A stretch of DNA of 35,204 nt, from contig JAGOOG010000020.1 of assembly GCA_017992605.1 (NCBI GenBank), positions 1 through 35,204 of the forward strand, read 5' to 3'. Position numbers and translations under genes: made by a program. Source of the stretch: Deltaproteobacteria bacterium. Lineage in GTDB: Bacteria > Desulfobacterota > Desulfomonilia > UBA1062. Under the pieces are notes generated by a model. The model was not told the origin of the DNA. It ran no database searches and saw only the letters and a program-made list of their open reading frames with translations. Below, piece by piece: positions 18,006-26,084 of the stretch. How positions within the stretch are numbered: the stretch's first letter is position 1; each line of letters begins with the position of its first letter.

Positions 18006-18034
18006 ATAGTAACGGGATGGCCAGGGCAAGTCAA
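18006..18034 (-). promoter_or_regulatory. Sigma70-type promoter for the receiver-glgC genes, possibly leaderless
   Basis: On the minus strand TTGACT (18034-18029), a 17-base spacer, and TACTAT (18011-18006) lie in the 46-base gap between exbD and the receiver gene. Only eight bases separate the -10 element from the ATG at 17997, so the transcript should begin at or within a few bases of the start codon. Confidence 0.6.
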
Positions 18035-18043
18035 ATCCTAATC

Positions 18044-18427
18044 TCAGTTGTGCACAGGCCGCGTGGCCAGGGACAGCCTCATGTGGCCCGAGGTCCTCAG
18101 GACATCCAGGACGTCCATGACCCTGAAGTAGGGTATGTCGCGGGATGCCATGACAACGATCTCCCGGTCCCTCGGGAGCCCGGAGATGACCTCCCGGTCC
18201 GCCGGCCTGCCGTCTATGATGACCTCCTCGGGCAGGATGATGACCGTGACGGTATCCGACACCACGCTCTTCCCGCTGATGGTGGCGGGGAGGTTCACCT
18301 CGCTCAGCATCAGCGGGCTTCCGATGGTGAGCAGGAAGAAGATCTGGAGCAGGAAGACCACGTCGACCAGGGGGGTGACGTCAAGAACCGAAGTCCTCCT
18401 GTCCTTTCTTGTCTTTCTGAACCTCAT
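18044..18427 (-). CDS. ExbD/TolR-family biopolymer transport protein
   Basis: 127 residues from ATG 18427, with AAAGGGGAC upstream. It has a short basic cytoplasmic N terminus (MRFRKTRKDRR), a single membrane segment (about 17-37) with the conserved proton-path Asp22 in TPLVDVVFLLQIFF, and a periplasmic domain. It should work with the adjacent ExbB-like protein as a proton-driven motor energising outer-membrane transport or envelope integrity. It overlaps the exbB 3' end by 47 bases, more than usual. No TonB, TolA or TonB-dependent receptor is next to it, so Exb cannot be distinguished from Tol or a specialised system. Confidence 0.9.
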   Translation of the reverse strand: MRFRKTRKDRRTSVLDVTPLVDVVFLLQIFFLLTIGSPLMLSEVNLPATISGKSVVSDTVTVIILPEEVIIDGRPADREVISGLPRDREIVVMASRDIPYFRVMDVLDVLRTSGHMRLSLATRPVHN

Positions 18428-19037
18428 GTTCGTCCCCTTTGAGATATTCAAGGATCCTGGCCGAGGTCTTCTCCATCTCCAGGACGAGGTAGTCGCTGCG
18501 GGCAATGAGCAGCCGGTAGGCCACGAAGACCGGTATGCCGATGGCAAGGCCCACCACGGTGGTGATGAGGGCCTCGGAGATGCCGCCGGCGAGCAGCTGG
18601 CTTGAATGGGTCCCCGTGATGCTGACCGCCTGGAATGCCGCGAGCATGCCCGTCACCGTGCCCAAGAACCCGAGCAGGGGGGCTATGGCCGCGATGATGC
18701 CCAGGATGTCGATGTACCGTTCGATGGAGTACGCCTCGCTCGCCCCGGCTTCCTCCATGTAGTCCTTGATGATCTCCCGGCGCATACCGGCGTTCTTGAT
18801 GGCCATCATGATGACGGGACAGATGGGGGAAGAGCTCCGCTTGAGCAGCTGTTCTATGTCACTGAGCCTGCCCATGCGGGTGAGCCGCTCGACCTCCTCG
18901 ATGAGATCCTTGGGGATGATCTTGCTCTGACGCAGGGCGAAGAGCCGTTCGATGATGATGGCCAGTGCCACCACGGAACAGCCGAGCAGCGGCCACATCA
19001 GGGGGCCGCCTTTCACGAAAAACTCCCAGAGTGTCAT
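18381..19037 (-). CDS. MotA/TolQ/ExbB-family proton channel protein
   Basis: 218 residues from ATG 19037, chosen because GGGAGG lies 6 bases upstream. Three membrane segments are visible: about 12-32, 110-135 (ILGIIAAIAPLLGFLGTVTGML) and 150-175 (ALITTVVGLAIGIPVFVAY). The GLLGTVxGM-type and T-T-xxG-L-xxxIP motifs are those of TolQ/ExbB. It forms the inner-membrane proton channel with ExbD. It is the first gene of the minus-strand run 19037-13600 and is divergent from ricT. Confidence 0.92.
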   Translation of the reverse strand: MTLWEFFVKGGPLMWPLLGCSVVALAIIIERLFALRQSKIIPKDLIEEVERLTRMGRLSDIEQLLKRSSSPICPVIMMAIKNAGMRREIIKDYMEEAGASEAYSIERYIDILGIIAAIAPLLGFLGTVTGMLAAFQAVSITGTHSSQLLAGGISEALITTVVGLAIGIPVFVAYRLLIARSDYLVLEMEKTSARILEYLKGDEHEVQKDKKGQEDFGS

Positions 19038-19166
19038 AGTGCCTCCCGGCTTGGTTGCGAAGACTTGTCCTCTTATCACACAAATGACCGCGATGATCAA
19101 TGACTTAAGAAGGCCCTCGGGTGCCCCGGCCGACGGGAGACCTCCCTGCGACCATCAAAGATGGAC

Positions 19167-19196
19167 TTGATAAATATGTCATATGGTTGCTAACAT
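19167..19196 (+). promoter_or_regulatory. Possible promoter of the ricT-metG operon
   Basis: TTGATA (19167-19172) is followed after 18 bases by TAACAT (19191-19196). The -10 match is only 4 of 6. An ATG at 19204 lies 7 bases downstream, giving the same tight promoter-to-ATG spacing as at 4044 and 17997. Confidence 0.4.
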
Positions 19197-19203
19197 GGGC
19201 ACG

Positions 19204-20196
19204 ATGGAAAATGCGGAAAAACCCAAGAGGCTCGTTTGTGTGAGATTCGAGACCATCCCGACGCCCTACATCTTCGACGCCCAGGATCTGGAGCTCCAGA
19301 AGGGCGACAGGGTCATCGTCGGGACCGAGGCCGGGCAGTGCGCGGCCTCGGTCATCGGATATCCCCGGGAAGAAGAGGCATCGGGTCTCGATGACATAAA
19401 ACCCGTGATCCGCAAGTTGACCGATGAGGACATGGCGCGGTTCGACCGGATCCGCGCCAAGGAGAAGGACTGTTTCGAGTTCTGCCACGAGCGCATCAGG
19501 GCCCGGGGTCTTCCCATGAAGCTTATCAGGGTGGAGCAGCTCTTCGACGAGAACAAGATCACCTTCTACTTCGTTGCCGAGGGGCGGGTCGACTTCAGGG
19601 AGCTCCTCAAGGACCTGGTGGAGCGTTACCGCACCCGCATCGAGCTGCGGCAGGTGGGCACACGTCAGGAATCCGCCATGCTGGGCGGCATCGGGAGCTG
19701 CGGGAGGGAGCTGTGCTGTGCCACCTTCCTCACCAACTTCCAGCGGATCTCCGTGAAGATGGCCAAGAACCAGAACATGACGCTCAATCCCACCAAGATA
19801 TCCGGACTCTGTGGAAAGCTCAAGTGCTGCCTGGCCTACGAGAAGGAATCCTATGCGAACCTCATAGAGAACCTGCCGAAGCCAGGCAAGAAGGTCTTCA
19901 TGGAAGAGGGCGAGGCCACGGTGGTGAGCATCAACGTCATCAACCAGACCGTCGTTGCCAAGCTCACGGACAGGAGGTTCATCAAGGCCCATGTCTCGGA
20001 CATCCTGACCGAGGAGGAGTACCGGCAGCTCCCCGAGCAGAAGGGCCCTTCCCCTGAAAGGGAGAAGGCGGTCGCTGCCGAGGCGGCTGCCGAGGACGAG
20101 ATGCCCATGGTGCCCATGATAGCCACCTCACCCAAGCCGAAGAAGAAACGGCCGAGAAACCGCAGCGCGAGGAAAAAAAGGAGCAATCGGCCATGA
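19204..20196 (+). CDS. ricT: PSP1-domain protein (RicT/YaaT family)
   Basis: 330 residues from ATG 19204; ATGs at 19183 and 19195 in the same frame are alternatives, and none has a clear ribosome-binding site. The PSP1 domain has the family cysteine pattern: GSCGRELCCATFL, then GLCGKLKCCLAYE (about residues 160-215), which in characterised Ric proteins takes part in iron-sulfur cluster binding. In B. subtilis, RicT with RicA and RicF controls RNase Y cleavage specificity and development; the role in proteobacteria is less clear. The tail (about 280-330) is a low-complexity Pro/Lys/Arg-rich extension ending in a strongly basic stretch, possibly RNA-binding. It overlaps metG by 4 bases. Confidence 0.92.
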   Translation: MENAEKPKRLVCVRFETIPTPYIFDAQDLELQKGDRVIVGTEAGQCAASVIGYPREEEASGLDDIKPVIRKLTDEDMARFDRIRAKEKDCFEFCHERIRARGLPMKLIRVEQLFDENKITFYFVAEGRVDFRELLKDLVERYRTRIELRQVGTRQESAMLGGIGSCGRELCCATFLTNFQRISVKMAKNQNMTLNPTKISGLCGKLKCCLAYEKESYANLIENLPKPGKKVFMEEGEATVVSINVINQTVVAKLTDRRFIKAHVSDILTEEEYRQLPEQKGPSPEREKAVAAEAAAEDEMPMVPMIATSPKPKKKRPRNRSARKKRSNRP

Positions 20197-22100
20197 AGCA
20201 GCACTTCTACGTGACGACCCCCATCTACTATGTGAATGCCAGGCCGCACCTGGGCCACGTCTACACGACGGTGATCGCCGACGTGCTGGCTCGTTTCCAC
20301 AAGCTCCTCGGCGAAGAGGTCTTTTTCCTGACAGGCACGGACGAGCACGGGGACAAGATCATGGAGACCGCCAGGGGGCTCGGCACCACACCCCGGGCAC
20401 TGGCAGACGAGAACAGCCAGCGCTTCAGGGACCTCTGGCCGCTGATCCAGGTGGAGAACGACCGCTTCATCCGCACCACGGAGCCGGAGCATGTCAGGAC
20501 CGTGCAGCGCATCCTCCAGGAGGTCTACGACAGGGGGGACATCTACTTCGGTGAATACGGCGGACACTACTGCACCGGCTGCGAGCGGTTCATGACCGAG
20601 ACGGAAATGGTAGACGGCATGTGCCCCATCCACCAGAAACCGCTCACCTTCGTACAGGAGCAGAACTACTTCTTCCGCATGGAAAAGTACCGTCCATGGC
20701 TCATCGACCATATCGCCCGGAATCCCGACTTCATCAGACCCGAGCGCTACAAGAACGAGGTGCTCGGCATGCTCCGCGATCCCATCGACGACCTGTGCAT
20801 CTCCAGGCCCAAGACGAGACTCTCCTGGGGAATAGAGCTTCCCTTCGACAAGGACTACGTGTGCTATGTCTGGTTCGACGCCCTCATTAACTACCTCACC
20901 GGCATCGGGTATCCGGACGGTGAGCGATTCGGCGAATTCTGGTCCCAGGCCCAGCACCTCGTGGGCAAGGACATCCTCAAGCCCCATGCCGTGTACTGGC
21001 CCACCATGCTCAAGGCCACAGGTGTCGAGCCCTACCGGAACCTGAACGTGCACGGGTTCTGGAACGTGGATGCGACCAAGATGTCCAAGAGCCTGGGCAA
21101 TGTTGTGGACCCGCTGGAGATGAAGGACAAGTACGGGGTCGACGCCTTCCGGTACTTCCTGGTCCGCGACATGGTCTTCGGCCTTGACTCCAACTTCTCC
21201 GAAGAGGCCCTCATCGAGCGCTACAATGCCGACCTGGCGAACGATCTCGGCAACCTGGTCAGCAGGAGCACGAGGATGGTGGCCAAGTATTTCGACGGCC
21301 GTCTGCCCGAGCCCGCGGGGCCTTCGCAGGACGCGGACAGGGAGCTCGGCGACCTGGCGGGAAGAGTGGTGAACGATTTCACCGCGAGGATGATCTCCCT
21401 CGAGCTGCACACTGCCCTGATCGCCGTGTGGTCACTGATCTCGGCGGTGAACAAGTACATCGACCGGAGCGCCCCGTGGGAGCTGGCCAAGAACGATACG
21501 CAGCGTCTCGCCACGGTCATGTACCACATCATGGACTCCATCCGCATCGTCGCGGCGCTCGTCTACCCGGTAATGCCCGGGATCTCGGTCAGGATACTGG
21601 AACTCATCGGCGCACCGACCGATGTCTCCCACGCAGGCATCCTCCCCTTCGGACAGCTCGCGCCGGGTGTGACCGTCACCGCAGCACAGGCCCTGTTCCC
21701 ACGGGTCGAGAGGCTGAACCGGCCCGGTGAGCAGGCCGGCACGGGGAAACAGGCTGCAGAGGGCGCCAAGGAAGATAACCTCATAGACATCAGCGAGTTC
21801 GGCCGCATCGAGATGAAGGTGGGGAAAATCCTCGAGGCGACCGCGGTGGAGAAGGCCGACAAGCTGGTGATCCTGAAGGTGGATGTGGGCAGGACCATCC
21901 AGATCGTGGCGGGCATCGGCAAGGCGTACCGTCCCGAGGAACTCCCGGGAACATATATCGCCGTGGTGACGAACCTGAAGCCAGCAAAACTCATGGGACT
22001 TCCGAGCGAGGGGATGCTGCTCGCCACCGACGCAGCGGAAGGCAGGCTTGCCCTGGTGGGGTTCGACCGGCCGCCGAAGGTCGGTGCCCGGATCAGGTGA
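20193..22100 (+). CDS. metG: Methionyl-tRNA synthetase MetG
   Basis: 635 residues: class I catalytic domain, anticodon-binding helical domain, and a C-terminal tRNA-binding OB domain (about 525-635, starting IDISEFGRIEMKVGKI) that dimerises the enzyme. Motifs are the HLGH form of HIGH at 19-22 and KMSKS at 296-300. The connective-peptide zinc knuckle is Cys127, Cys130, Cys144 and His147 (CTGC then CPIH). It charges tRNA-Met with methionine. The ATG overlaps the ricT stop by 4 bases, so the two are coupled, a pairing seen in related bacteria. Confidence 0.97.
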   Translation: MKQHFYVTTPIYYVNARPHLGHVYTTVIADVLARFHKLLGEEVFFLTGTDEHGDKIMETARGLGTTPRALADENSQRFRDLWPLIQVENDRFIRTTEPEHVRTVQRILQEVYDRGDIYFGEYGGHYCTGCERFMTETEMVDGMCPIHQKPLTFVQEQNYFFRMEKYRPWLIDHIARNPDFIRPERYKNEVLGMLRDPIDDLCISRPKTRLSWGIELPFDKDYVCYVWFDALINYLTGIGYPDGERFGEFWSQAQHLVGKDILKPHAVYWPTMLKATGVEPYRNLNVHGFWNVDATKMSKSLGNVVDPLEMKDKYGVDAFRYFLVRDMVFGLDSNFSEEALIERYNADLANDLGNLVSRSTRMVAKYFDGRLPEPAGPSQDADRELGDLAGRVVNDFTARMISLELHTALIAVWSLISAVNKYIDRSAPWELAKNDTQRLATVMYHIMDSIRIVAALVYPVMPGISVRILELIGAPTDVSHAGILPFGQLAPGVTVTAAQALFPRVERLNRPGEQAGTGKQAAEGAKEDNLIDISEFGRIEMKVGKILEATAVEKADKLVILKVDVGRTIQIVAGIGKAYRPEELPGTYIAVVTNLKPAKLMGLPSEGMLLATDAAEGRLALVGFDRPPKVGARIR

Positions 22101-22110
22101 GGAGGCGTTC

Positions 22111-22455
22111 ATGCAGAAGGTCCCCCTGGAACTGGTACGGCCCGGCATGATCCTGGCCAGAACCATCACCAACGACACGGGCATGGTCTTGTGCGGAGAA
22201 GGAACCGAGCTGACCGACGTGATCATCGAGCGCCTCAAGCGCATGAATGTCTCCCATGTCACCCTCAAGGGGCACCCGGTGGACCTGGGCGACACCAAGT
22301 CCACGGAACAGAAGCTGGCGGACCTGAGGGACCGGTTCGTGCGGGTCCAGGGGGATCCGCTCATGGACAGGCTTCTGAAGGCGTCAGAAAAAGCCCTCAT
22401 AGCCCTGGAGGAGGAGAGGCAGTCGCAGGATGAAACGGAAGGAGGCACCCGGTGA
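22111..22455 (+). CDS. Small protein resembling the N-terminal module of HD-GYP proteins
   Basis: 114 residues from ATG 22111, with GGTGAGGAGG upstream. The first 55 residues (VPLELVRPGMILARTITN, then LCGEGTELTDVIIERLKRMNVSHVTL) closely follow the pattern found ahead of HD-GYP phosphodiesterase domains. The catalytic HD-GYP part is absent; the rest is a charged, helical, probably coiled-coil tail. It overlaps the HDOD gene start by 4 bases, so it may act as a detached sensory or partner module of that protein. The function is not established. Confidence 0.75.
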   Translation: MQKVPLELVRPGMILARTITNDTGMVLCGEGTELTDVIIERLKRMNVSHVTLKGHPVDLGDTKSTEQKLADLRDRFVRVQGDPLMDRLLKASEKALIALEEERQSQDETEGGTR

Positions 22456-23300
22456 GCGGCAAGGTCCAGCACCTCAAGGTACTCGCCCGGAAGATCCAGA
22501 GCCTGCCCACCCTGCCCAGGGTGGTGGAGAAGCTCATGACCATGGTCGAAAGCCCCGATGTCTCCCCCAAGGACGTGGGCAAACTGATCTCCTCTGACCA
22601 GGTCCTTGGGGCGCGGGTGCTCCGTCTGGTGAACTCCCCTTTCTACGGGTTCCCTGGCAGGATATCCTCCATCAGCCATGCGATCATCCTCCTGGGGTTC
22701 AACGTGATCAAGGGCGTGGTCCTGTCCGCCTCGGTCTTCGACCTCATGGAGCGTTCCATGGTAGGGCTCTGGGAACACTCGCTGGGCAGCGCCATAGCTG
22801 CGGGGGCCATCAGCAGGAAGCTCGGCCTGGCTGAACCCGAGGAGATCTCGACAGCGGCCCTGCTCCATGACATCGGCAAGGTCCTCGTGAGGGTTTCCCT
22901 CACCGCCGACTATGACAGGATCATGGAGGTGGTGAACACGAAGCGGGTCTCCTTCCGGGAGGCCGAGCTCGAGGTCCTGAACGTGGACCATGCGGAGATC
23001 GGACAGTGGCTATCCCGGGAATGGAACCTCCCGGAAAAGCTCTCCGTGCCCATTGTGTGCCACCATGACCCGGACGGTGCGGTCACATTCAGAGACCGGG
23101 TGGCGGTGGTCCACATCGCCGACGCCGTGGTGAGGGCCTGCGGCGTGGGCAACGGCGGCGACCCGTGGGTGGGGCAGATATCGCACAAGGCATGGGACTC
23201 GATCGGCATGGAGGGTGTCGATCTGGAGAAGCTCATGAAGAGGATCATGGAGGAACTGGAAGAGGTCGAGATGTACCGGCAGGCGCCGGCAGGGGGATGA
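22452..23300 (+). CDS. HDOD-domain signalling protein
   Basis: 282 residues with a GTG start overlapping the previous stop by 4 bases. The HDOD core (about 18-215) reads LPTLPRVVEKLM, QVLGARVLRLVNSPFYG, SHAIILLGFNVIKGVVL, and LLHDIGK with His139-Asp140. Many HDOD proteins lack the full metal-binding set, so catalysis is uncertain. They usually act in c-di-GMP, chemotaxis or stress signalling networks by protein contact. No further output domain is visible. The GGDEF gene follows after one base. Confidence 0.88.
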   Translation: MSGKVQHLKVLARKIQSLPTLPRVVEKLMTMVESPDVSPKDVGKLISSDQVLGARVLRLVNSPFYGFPGRISSISHAIILLGFNVIKGVVLSASVFDLMERSMVGLWEHSLGSAIAAGAISRKLGLAEPEEISTAALLHDIGKVLVRVSLTADYDRIMEVVNTKRVSFREAELEVLNVDHAEIGQWLSREWNLPEKLSVPIVCHHDPDGAVTFRDRVAVVHIADAVVRACGVGNGGDPWVGQISHKAWDSIGMEGVDLEKLMKRIMEELEEVEMYRQAPAGG

Positions 23301-23301
23301 C

Positions 23302-24225
23302 GTGCGGGCCATTCTCATCGTACAGGAAAGCGCCGATCCTCGTATCAGCGAACTCGTCGGGTCCCTGTTCGACTCGTTTAAGGTCATCACCGGCAAGCAG
23401 GACGTCATCCCGATGATATACATGGAACCGCCGGACATCATCCTCGTCGAAGGCCGGTTCCTCGTGACCCGCGGCTCCGGCATCGTGCAGGAGTTCCGGA
23501 GCAACACCATCTTCGGGAACGTACCCATCGTGGCCATACTGGAGCGGCGCGACATCGAGGCATCGTCCTGGCAGGACGTGGCCATCGACGATTACCTGAC
23601 CCTGGACGAGACCGATTCCGCCATCACGCGTCGCCTGGAGTTCATTTCCCGAAGGGCCGTGCGGGATATGGACATGAATCCGCTGACCAGGCTGCCCGGG
23701 AACGAGTCCACCATCCGTACGATCCAGGCCCTGTTCGATGCGAGGGAAGAGGCCGCCATCGCCTGGGTGGACATCGACAACTTCAAACCCTTCAACGACC
23801 GCTACGGCTTTTCGCGGGGGGATGAGGTCCTCGCGGCCACGGGCCGGATAGTCACCAACGCCGTCAGGGAGCTCAGGGAGGAGAAGACGTTCGTGGGGCA
23901 CATCGGCGGCGACGACTTCGTGTTCATATGTCCGGCCGGCCACGTCCGCGGGCTCTGCGAGGAGGTGATCTCCCGGTTCGACATGGTCATCAGGAACTTC
24001 TACAACGACGATGACCTGGAACGGGGAGTCATCGCTTCGACCAAGCGCGACGGCAGCGAGAAGACCTTTCCCGTCATGACCGTCACCATCGCCGTGGTGC
24101 TCAACGAGGGGGGGCGCTACACCCATTACGGCCAGGCATCCCAGGACGCAACGGAGATCAAGAAATACCTCAAGGCGCGCGACGGCAGCACCTACATGAT
24201 CGACCGGAGGGCATTGAAGACGTGA
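23302..24225 (+). CDS. GGDEF-domain protein with a degenerate receiver
   Basis: 307 residues, GTG start one base after the HDOD stop. Residues 1-115 look like a receiver fold (RAILIVQES, then DIILVEG) but the acidic pocket is missing and Glu50 replaces the phosphoacceptor Asp. The GGDEF domain (about 125-300) has NPLTRLPGN, WVDIDNFKPFNDRYGF with metal-binding Asp residues, and GGDDF (202-206) in place of GG[DE]EF. Asn165 and Asp174 keep the spacing of guanine-binding residues in diguanylate cyclases, arguing for GTP as substrate. No RxxD inhibitory site is present before GGDDF. Whether it makes c-di-GMP is uncertain. It overlaps purB by 4 bases. Confidence 0.88.
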   Translation: MRAILIVQESADPRISELVGSLFDSFKVITGKQDVIPMIYMEPPDIILVEGRFLVTRGSGIVQEFRSNTIFGNVPIVAILERRDIEASSWQDVAIDDYLTLDETDSAITRRLEFISRRAVRDMDMNPLTRLPGNESTIRTIQALFDAREEAAIAWVDIDNFKPFNDRYGFSRGDEVLAATGRIVTNAVRELREEKTFVGHIGGDDFVFICPAGHVRGLCEEVISRFDMVIRNFYNDDDLERGVIASTKRDGSEKTFPVMTVTIAVVLNEGGRYTHYGQASQDATEIKKYLKARDGSTYMIDRRALKT

Positions 24226-25517
24226 TACCGCGATATACCAGGAAACGATTCCAGGAGATCTGGTCCGACGAGAATCGCTACCGGAAATGGCTCGACGTGG
24301 AGATCGCTGCGTGCGAGGCATGGGCGAAGCTCGGGAAGATACCCAAGAAGAGCCTGGAGACCATCCGGAGAAAGGCCGGGTTCTCCGTGGAGCGCATCGA
24401 CGAGATCGAGGCCGCCACCCGCCATGACGTGATCGCCTTCGTGAGTTGTGTGGCCGAACACGTGGGCGATGACGCCCGGTTCATCCACATGGGGCTCACC
24501 TCCTCGGACGTGCTGGACACGGCGTATGCCCTGCTGCTCAAGGAGAGCGGCGAGGTGCTCGTCGACGACATCCGGGCCTTCATGGATGTTCTCAAGAGGA
24601 GGGCGTACGAGTTCAAGGACACCCCGGCCATGGGCAGGTCCCACGGTATCCATGCCGAGCCCATCACCTTCGGGCTCAAGTTCGCCCTGTGGCATGCGGA
24701 GATGGAGCGGAACCTCGAGCGCATGAAGAGGGCCAACGAGGTCGTGTCCTACGGCAAGGTCTCCGGGGCCGTGGGCACCTTTGCCAATGTCCCCCCCGAG
24801 GTGGAGACCCATGTGTGCAAAAGGCTGGGGCTCAAGCCCGCGCCCATCAGCACACAGGTCCTCCAGCGAGACCGGCACGCCGAATTCTTTGCCACCCTGG
24901 CCATCATCGGCGCCACCGCGGAGAAGATCGCCATCGAGATCAGACACCTCCAGCGAACCGAGGTCCTGGAGGCCATGGAGCCCTTCGGCAGGGGGCAGAA
25001 GGGGTCGTCGGCCATGCCGCACAAGAAGAACCCCATCGGGAGCGAGAACATCACCGGGCTGGCAAGGCTGCTCCGTGGGTACTGCGTGTCCGCCATCGAG
25101 AACGTGGCCCTGTGGCATGAACGGGACATCAGCCATTCCAGCGTGGAGCGGGTCATCGGTCCCGACGCCACCACGGTCCTGGACTTCATGCTCGTCCGGC
25201 TCACCGGCATCATCGACGGGCTCGTGGTCTTTCCGGAGAACATCAGGAAGAACCTGGACCTCACCGGGGGGCTGTGGCATTCCCAGAACGTGCTCCTGGC
25301 CCTTGTGGAGAAGGGGGTGGCCCGTGACACCGCCTATGCGTGGGTGCAGCGCAACGCCCTGAAGGTCTGGGAAAAGAATGCGGATTTCAAGGCACTGCTG
25401 AAAAAGGACAGGGATATCGTGAAGGTTCTCGGCACAAAGGAGATCGACGACCTCTTCGACATCTCCCACCACCTCACCCACATCGATACCATCTTCGAAA
25501 GGGTCTTCCATGGATAA
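24222..25517 (+). CDS. purB: Adenylosuccinate lyase PurB
   Basis: 431 residues, GTG start at 24222 (MIPRYTRKRFQEIW is the canonical beginning). A member of the fumarase/aspartase superfamily that cleaves both SAICAR and adenylosuccinate, releasing fumarate. Seen are HMGLTSSDVLDT (89-100), GRSHGIHAEP with His141, and the signature loop GSSAMPHKKNP at 261-271 bearing the catalytic Ser. It is a full-length short-form enzyme. It overlaps the GGDEF gene by 4 bases and pyrE by 8 bases. Confidence 0.97.
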   Translation: MIPRYTRKRFQEIWSDENRYRKWLDVEIAACEAWAKLGKIPKKSLETIRRKAGFSVERIDEIEAATRHDVIAFVSCVAEHVGDDARFIHMGLTSSDVLDTAYALLLKESGEVLVDDIRAFMDVLKRRAYEFKDTPAMGRSHGIHAEPITFGLKFALWHAEMERNLERMKRANEVVSYGKVSGAVGTFANVPPEVETHVCKRLGLKPAPISTQVLQRDRHAEFFATLAIIGATAEKIAIEIRHLQRTEVLEAMEPFGRGQKGSSAMPHKKNPIGSENITGLARLLRGYCVSAIENVALWHERDISHSSVERVIGPDATTVLDFMLVRLTGIIDGLVVFPENIRKNLDLTGGLWHSQNVLLALVEKGVARDTAYAWVQRNALKVWEKNADFKALLKKDRDIVKVLGTKEIDDLFDISHHLTHIDTIFERVFHG

Positions 25518-26052
25518 GATCGATCAGCTCAGGGAAATCATCGGGCACGATGCGGTGAAGTTCGGAAAGTTCACCCTTTCGTCCGGCAAGGAATCGGACC
25601 TCTACGTGGACCTGCGCAAGGTCACGCTGAGCCCGGTGGGGGCATCCATCATCGGGGAGCTCATCAGCGGTATCATCAGGGACAGGAAGGTGGATGCCGT
25701 GGGGGGCATGTCCATCGGCGCCGATCCCATCGCCACCGCAGTGAGCCTTGCGGCCTATCGTGGAGGCCGGGAGGTCATGGCCTTCCTGGTGCGCAAGACC
25801 CAGAAGACACACGGGACGGGCAACGTCATCGAGGGTCCCGTGAAGCCGGGAATGCGTGCCCTGGTGGTGGAGGACGTCATCACCACGGGCGCCAGCACGA
25901 TATCCGCCATCGAGCGCGTGCGCGAGGCGGGCATGGAGGTGGACCTGGTGGTCGCCATTTTCGACCGCATGGAAGGCGGCCGCGAGGCCATCGAGGCCAT
26001 CGGGGTGGAAGTGCAGGCCCTGCTCACCAGGAAGGACATCCAGGCAGGCTAG
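25510..26052 (+). CDS. pyrE: Orotate phosphoribosyltransferase PyrE
   Basis: 180 residues. It transfers the phosphoribosyl group from PRPP to orotate, giving OMP in pyrimidine synthesis. The PRPP-binding motif VVEDVITTGAST is at 119-130; KFGKFTLSSGKESDLYVDLR at the N terminus and the flexible loop RKTQKTHGTGNVIEG match the family. It starts within the purB 3' end (8-base overlap), so purine and pyrimidine steps are cotranslated. Confidence 0.96.
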   Translation: MDKIDQLREIIGHDAVKFGKFTLSSGKESDLYVDLRKVTLSPVGASIIGELISGIIRDRKVDAVGGMSIGADPIATAVSLAAYRGGREVMAFLVRKTQKTHGTGNVIEGPVKPGMRALVVEDVITTGASTISAIERVREAGMEVDLVVAIFDRMEGGREAIEAIGVEVQALLTRKDIQAG

Positions 26053-26084
26053 TACAGAGGCTGCTTCTTTACGCGAACCGTCCC

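Noticed and set aside
19851-21410. Long minus-strand open frame across ricT and metG
   Set aside because: Antisense shadow of conserved genes, with no ribosome-binding site or domain pattern. The same applies to the long frames opposite thrC, metK, ahcY, purB, tsaD and the acyl-CoA dehydrogenase.
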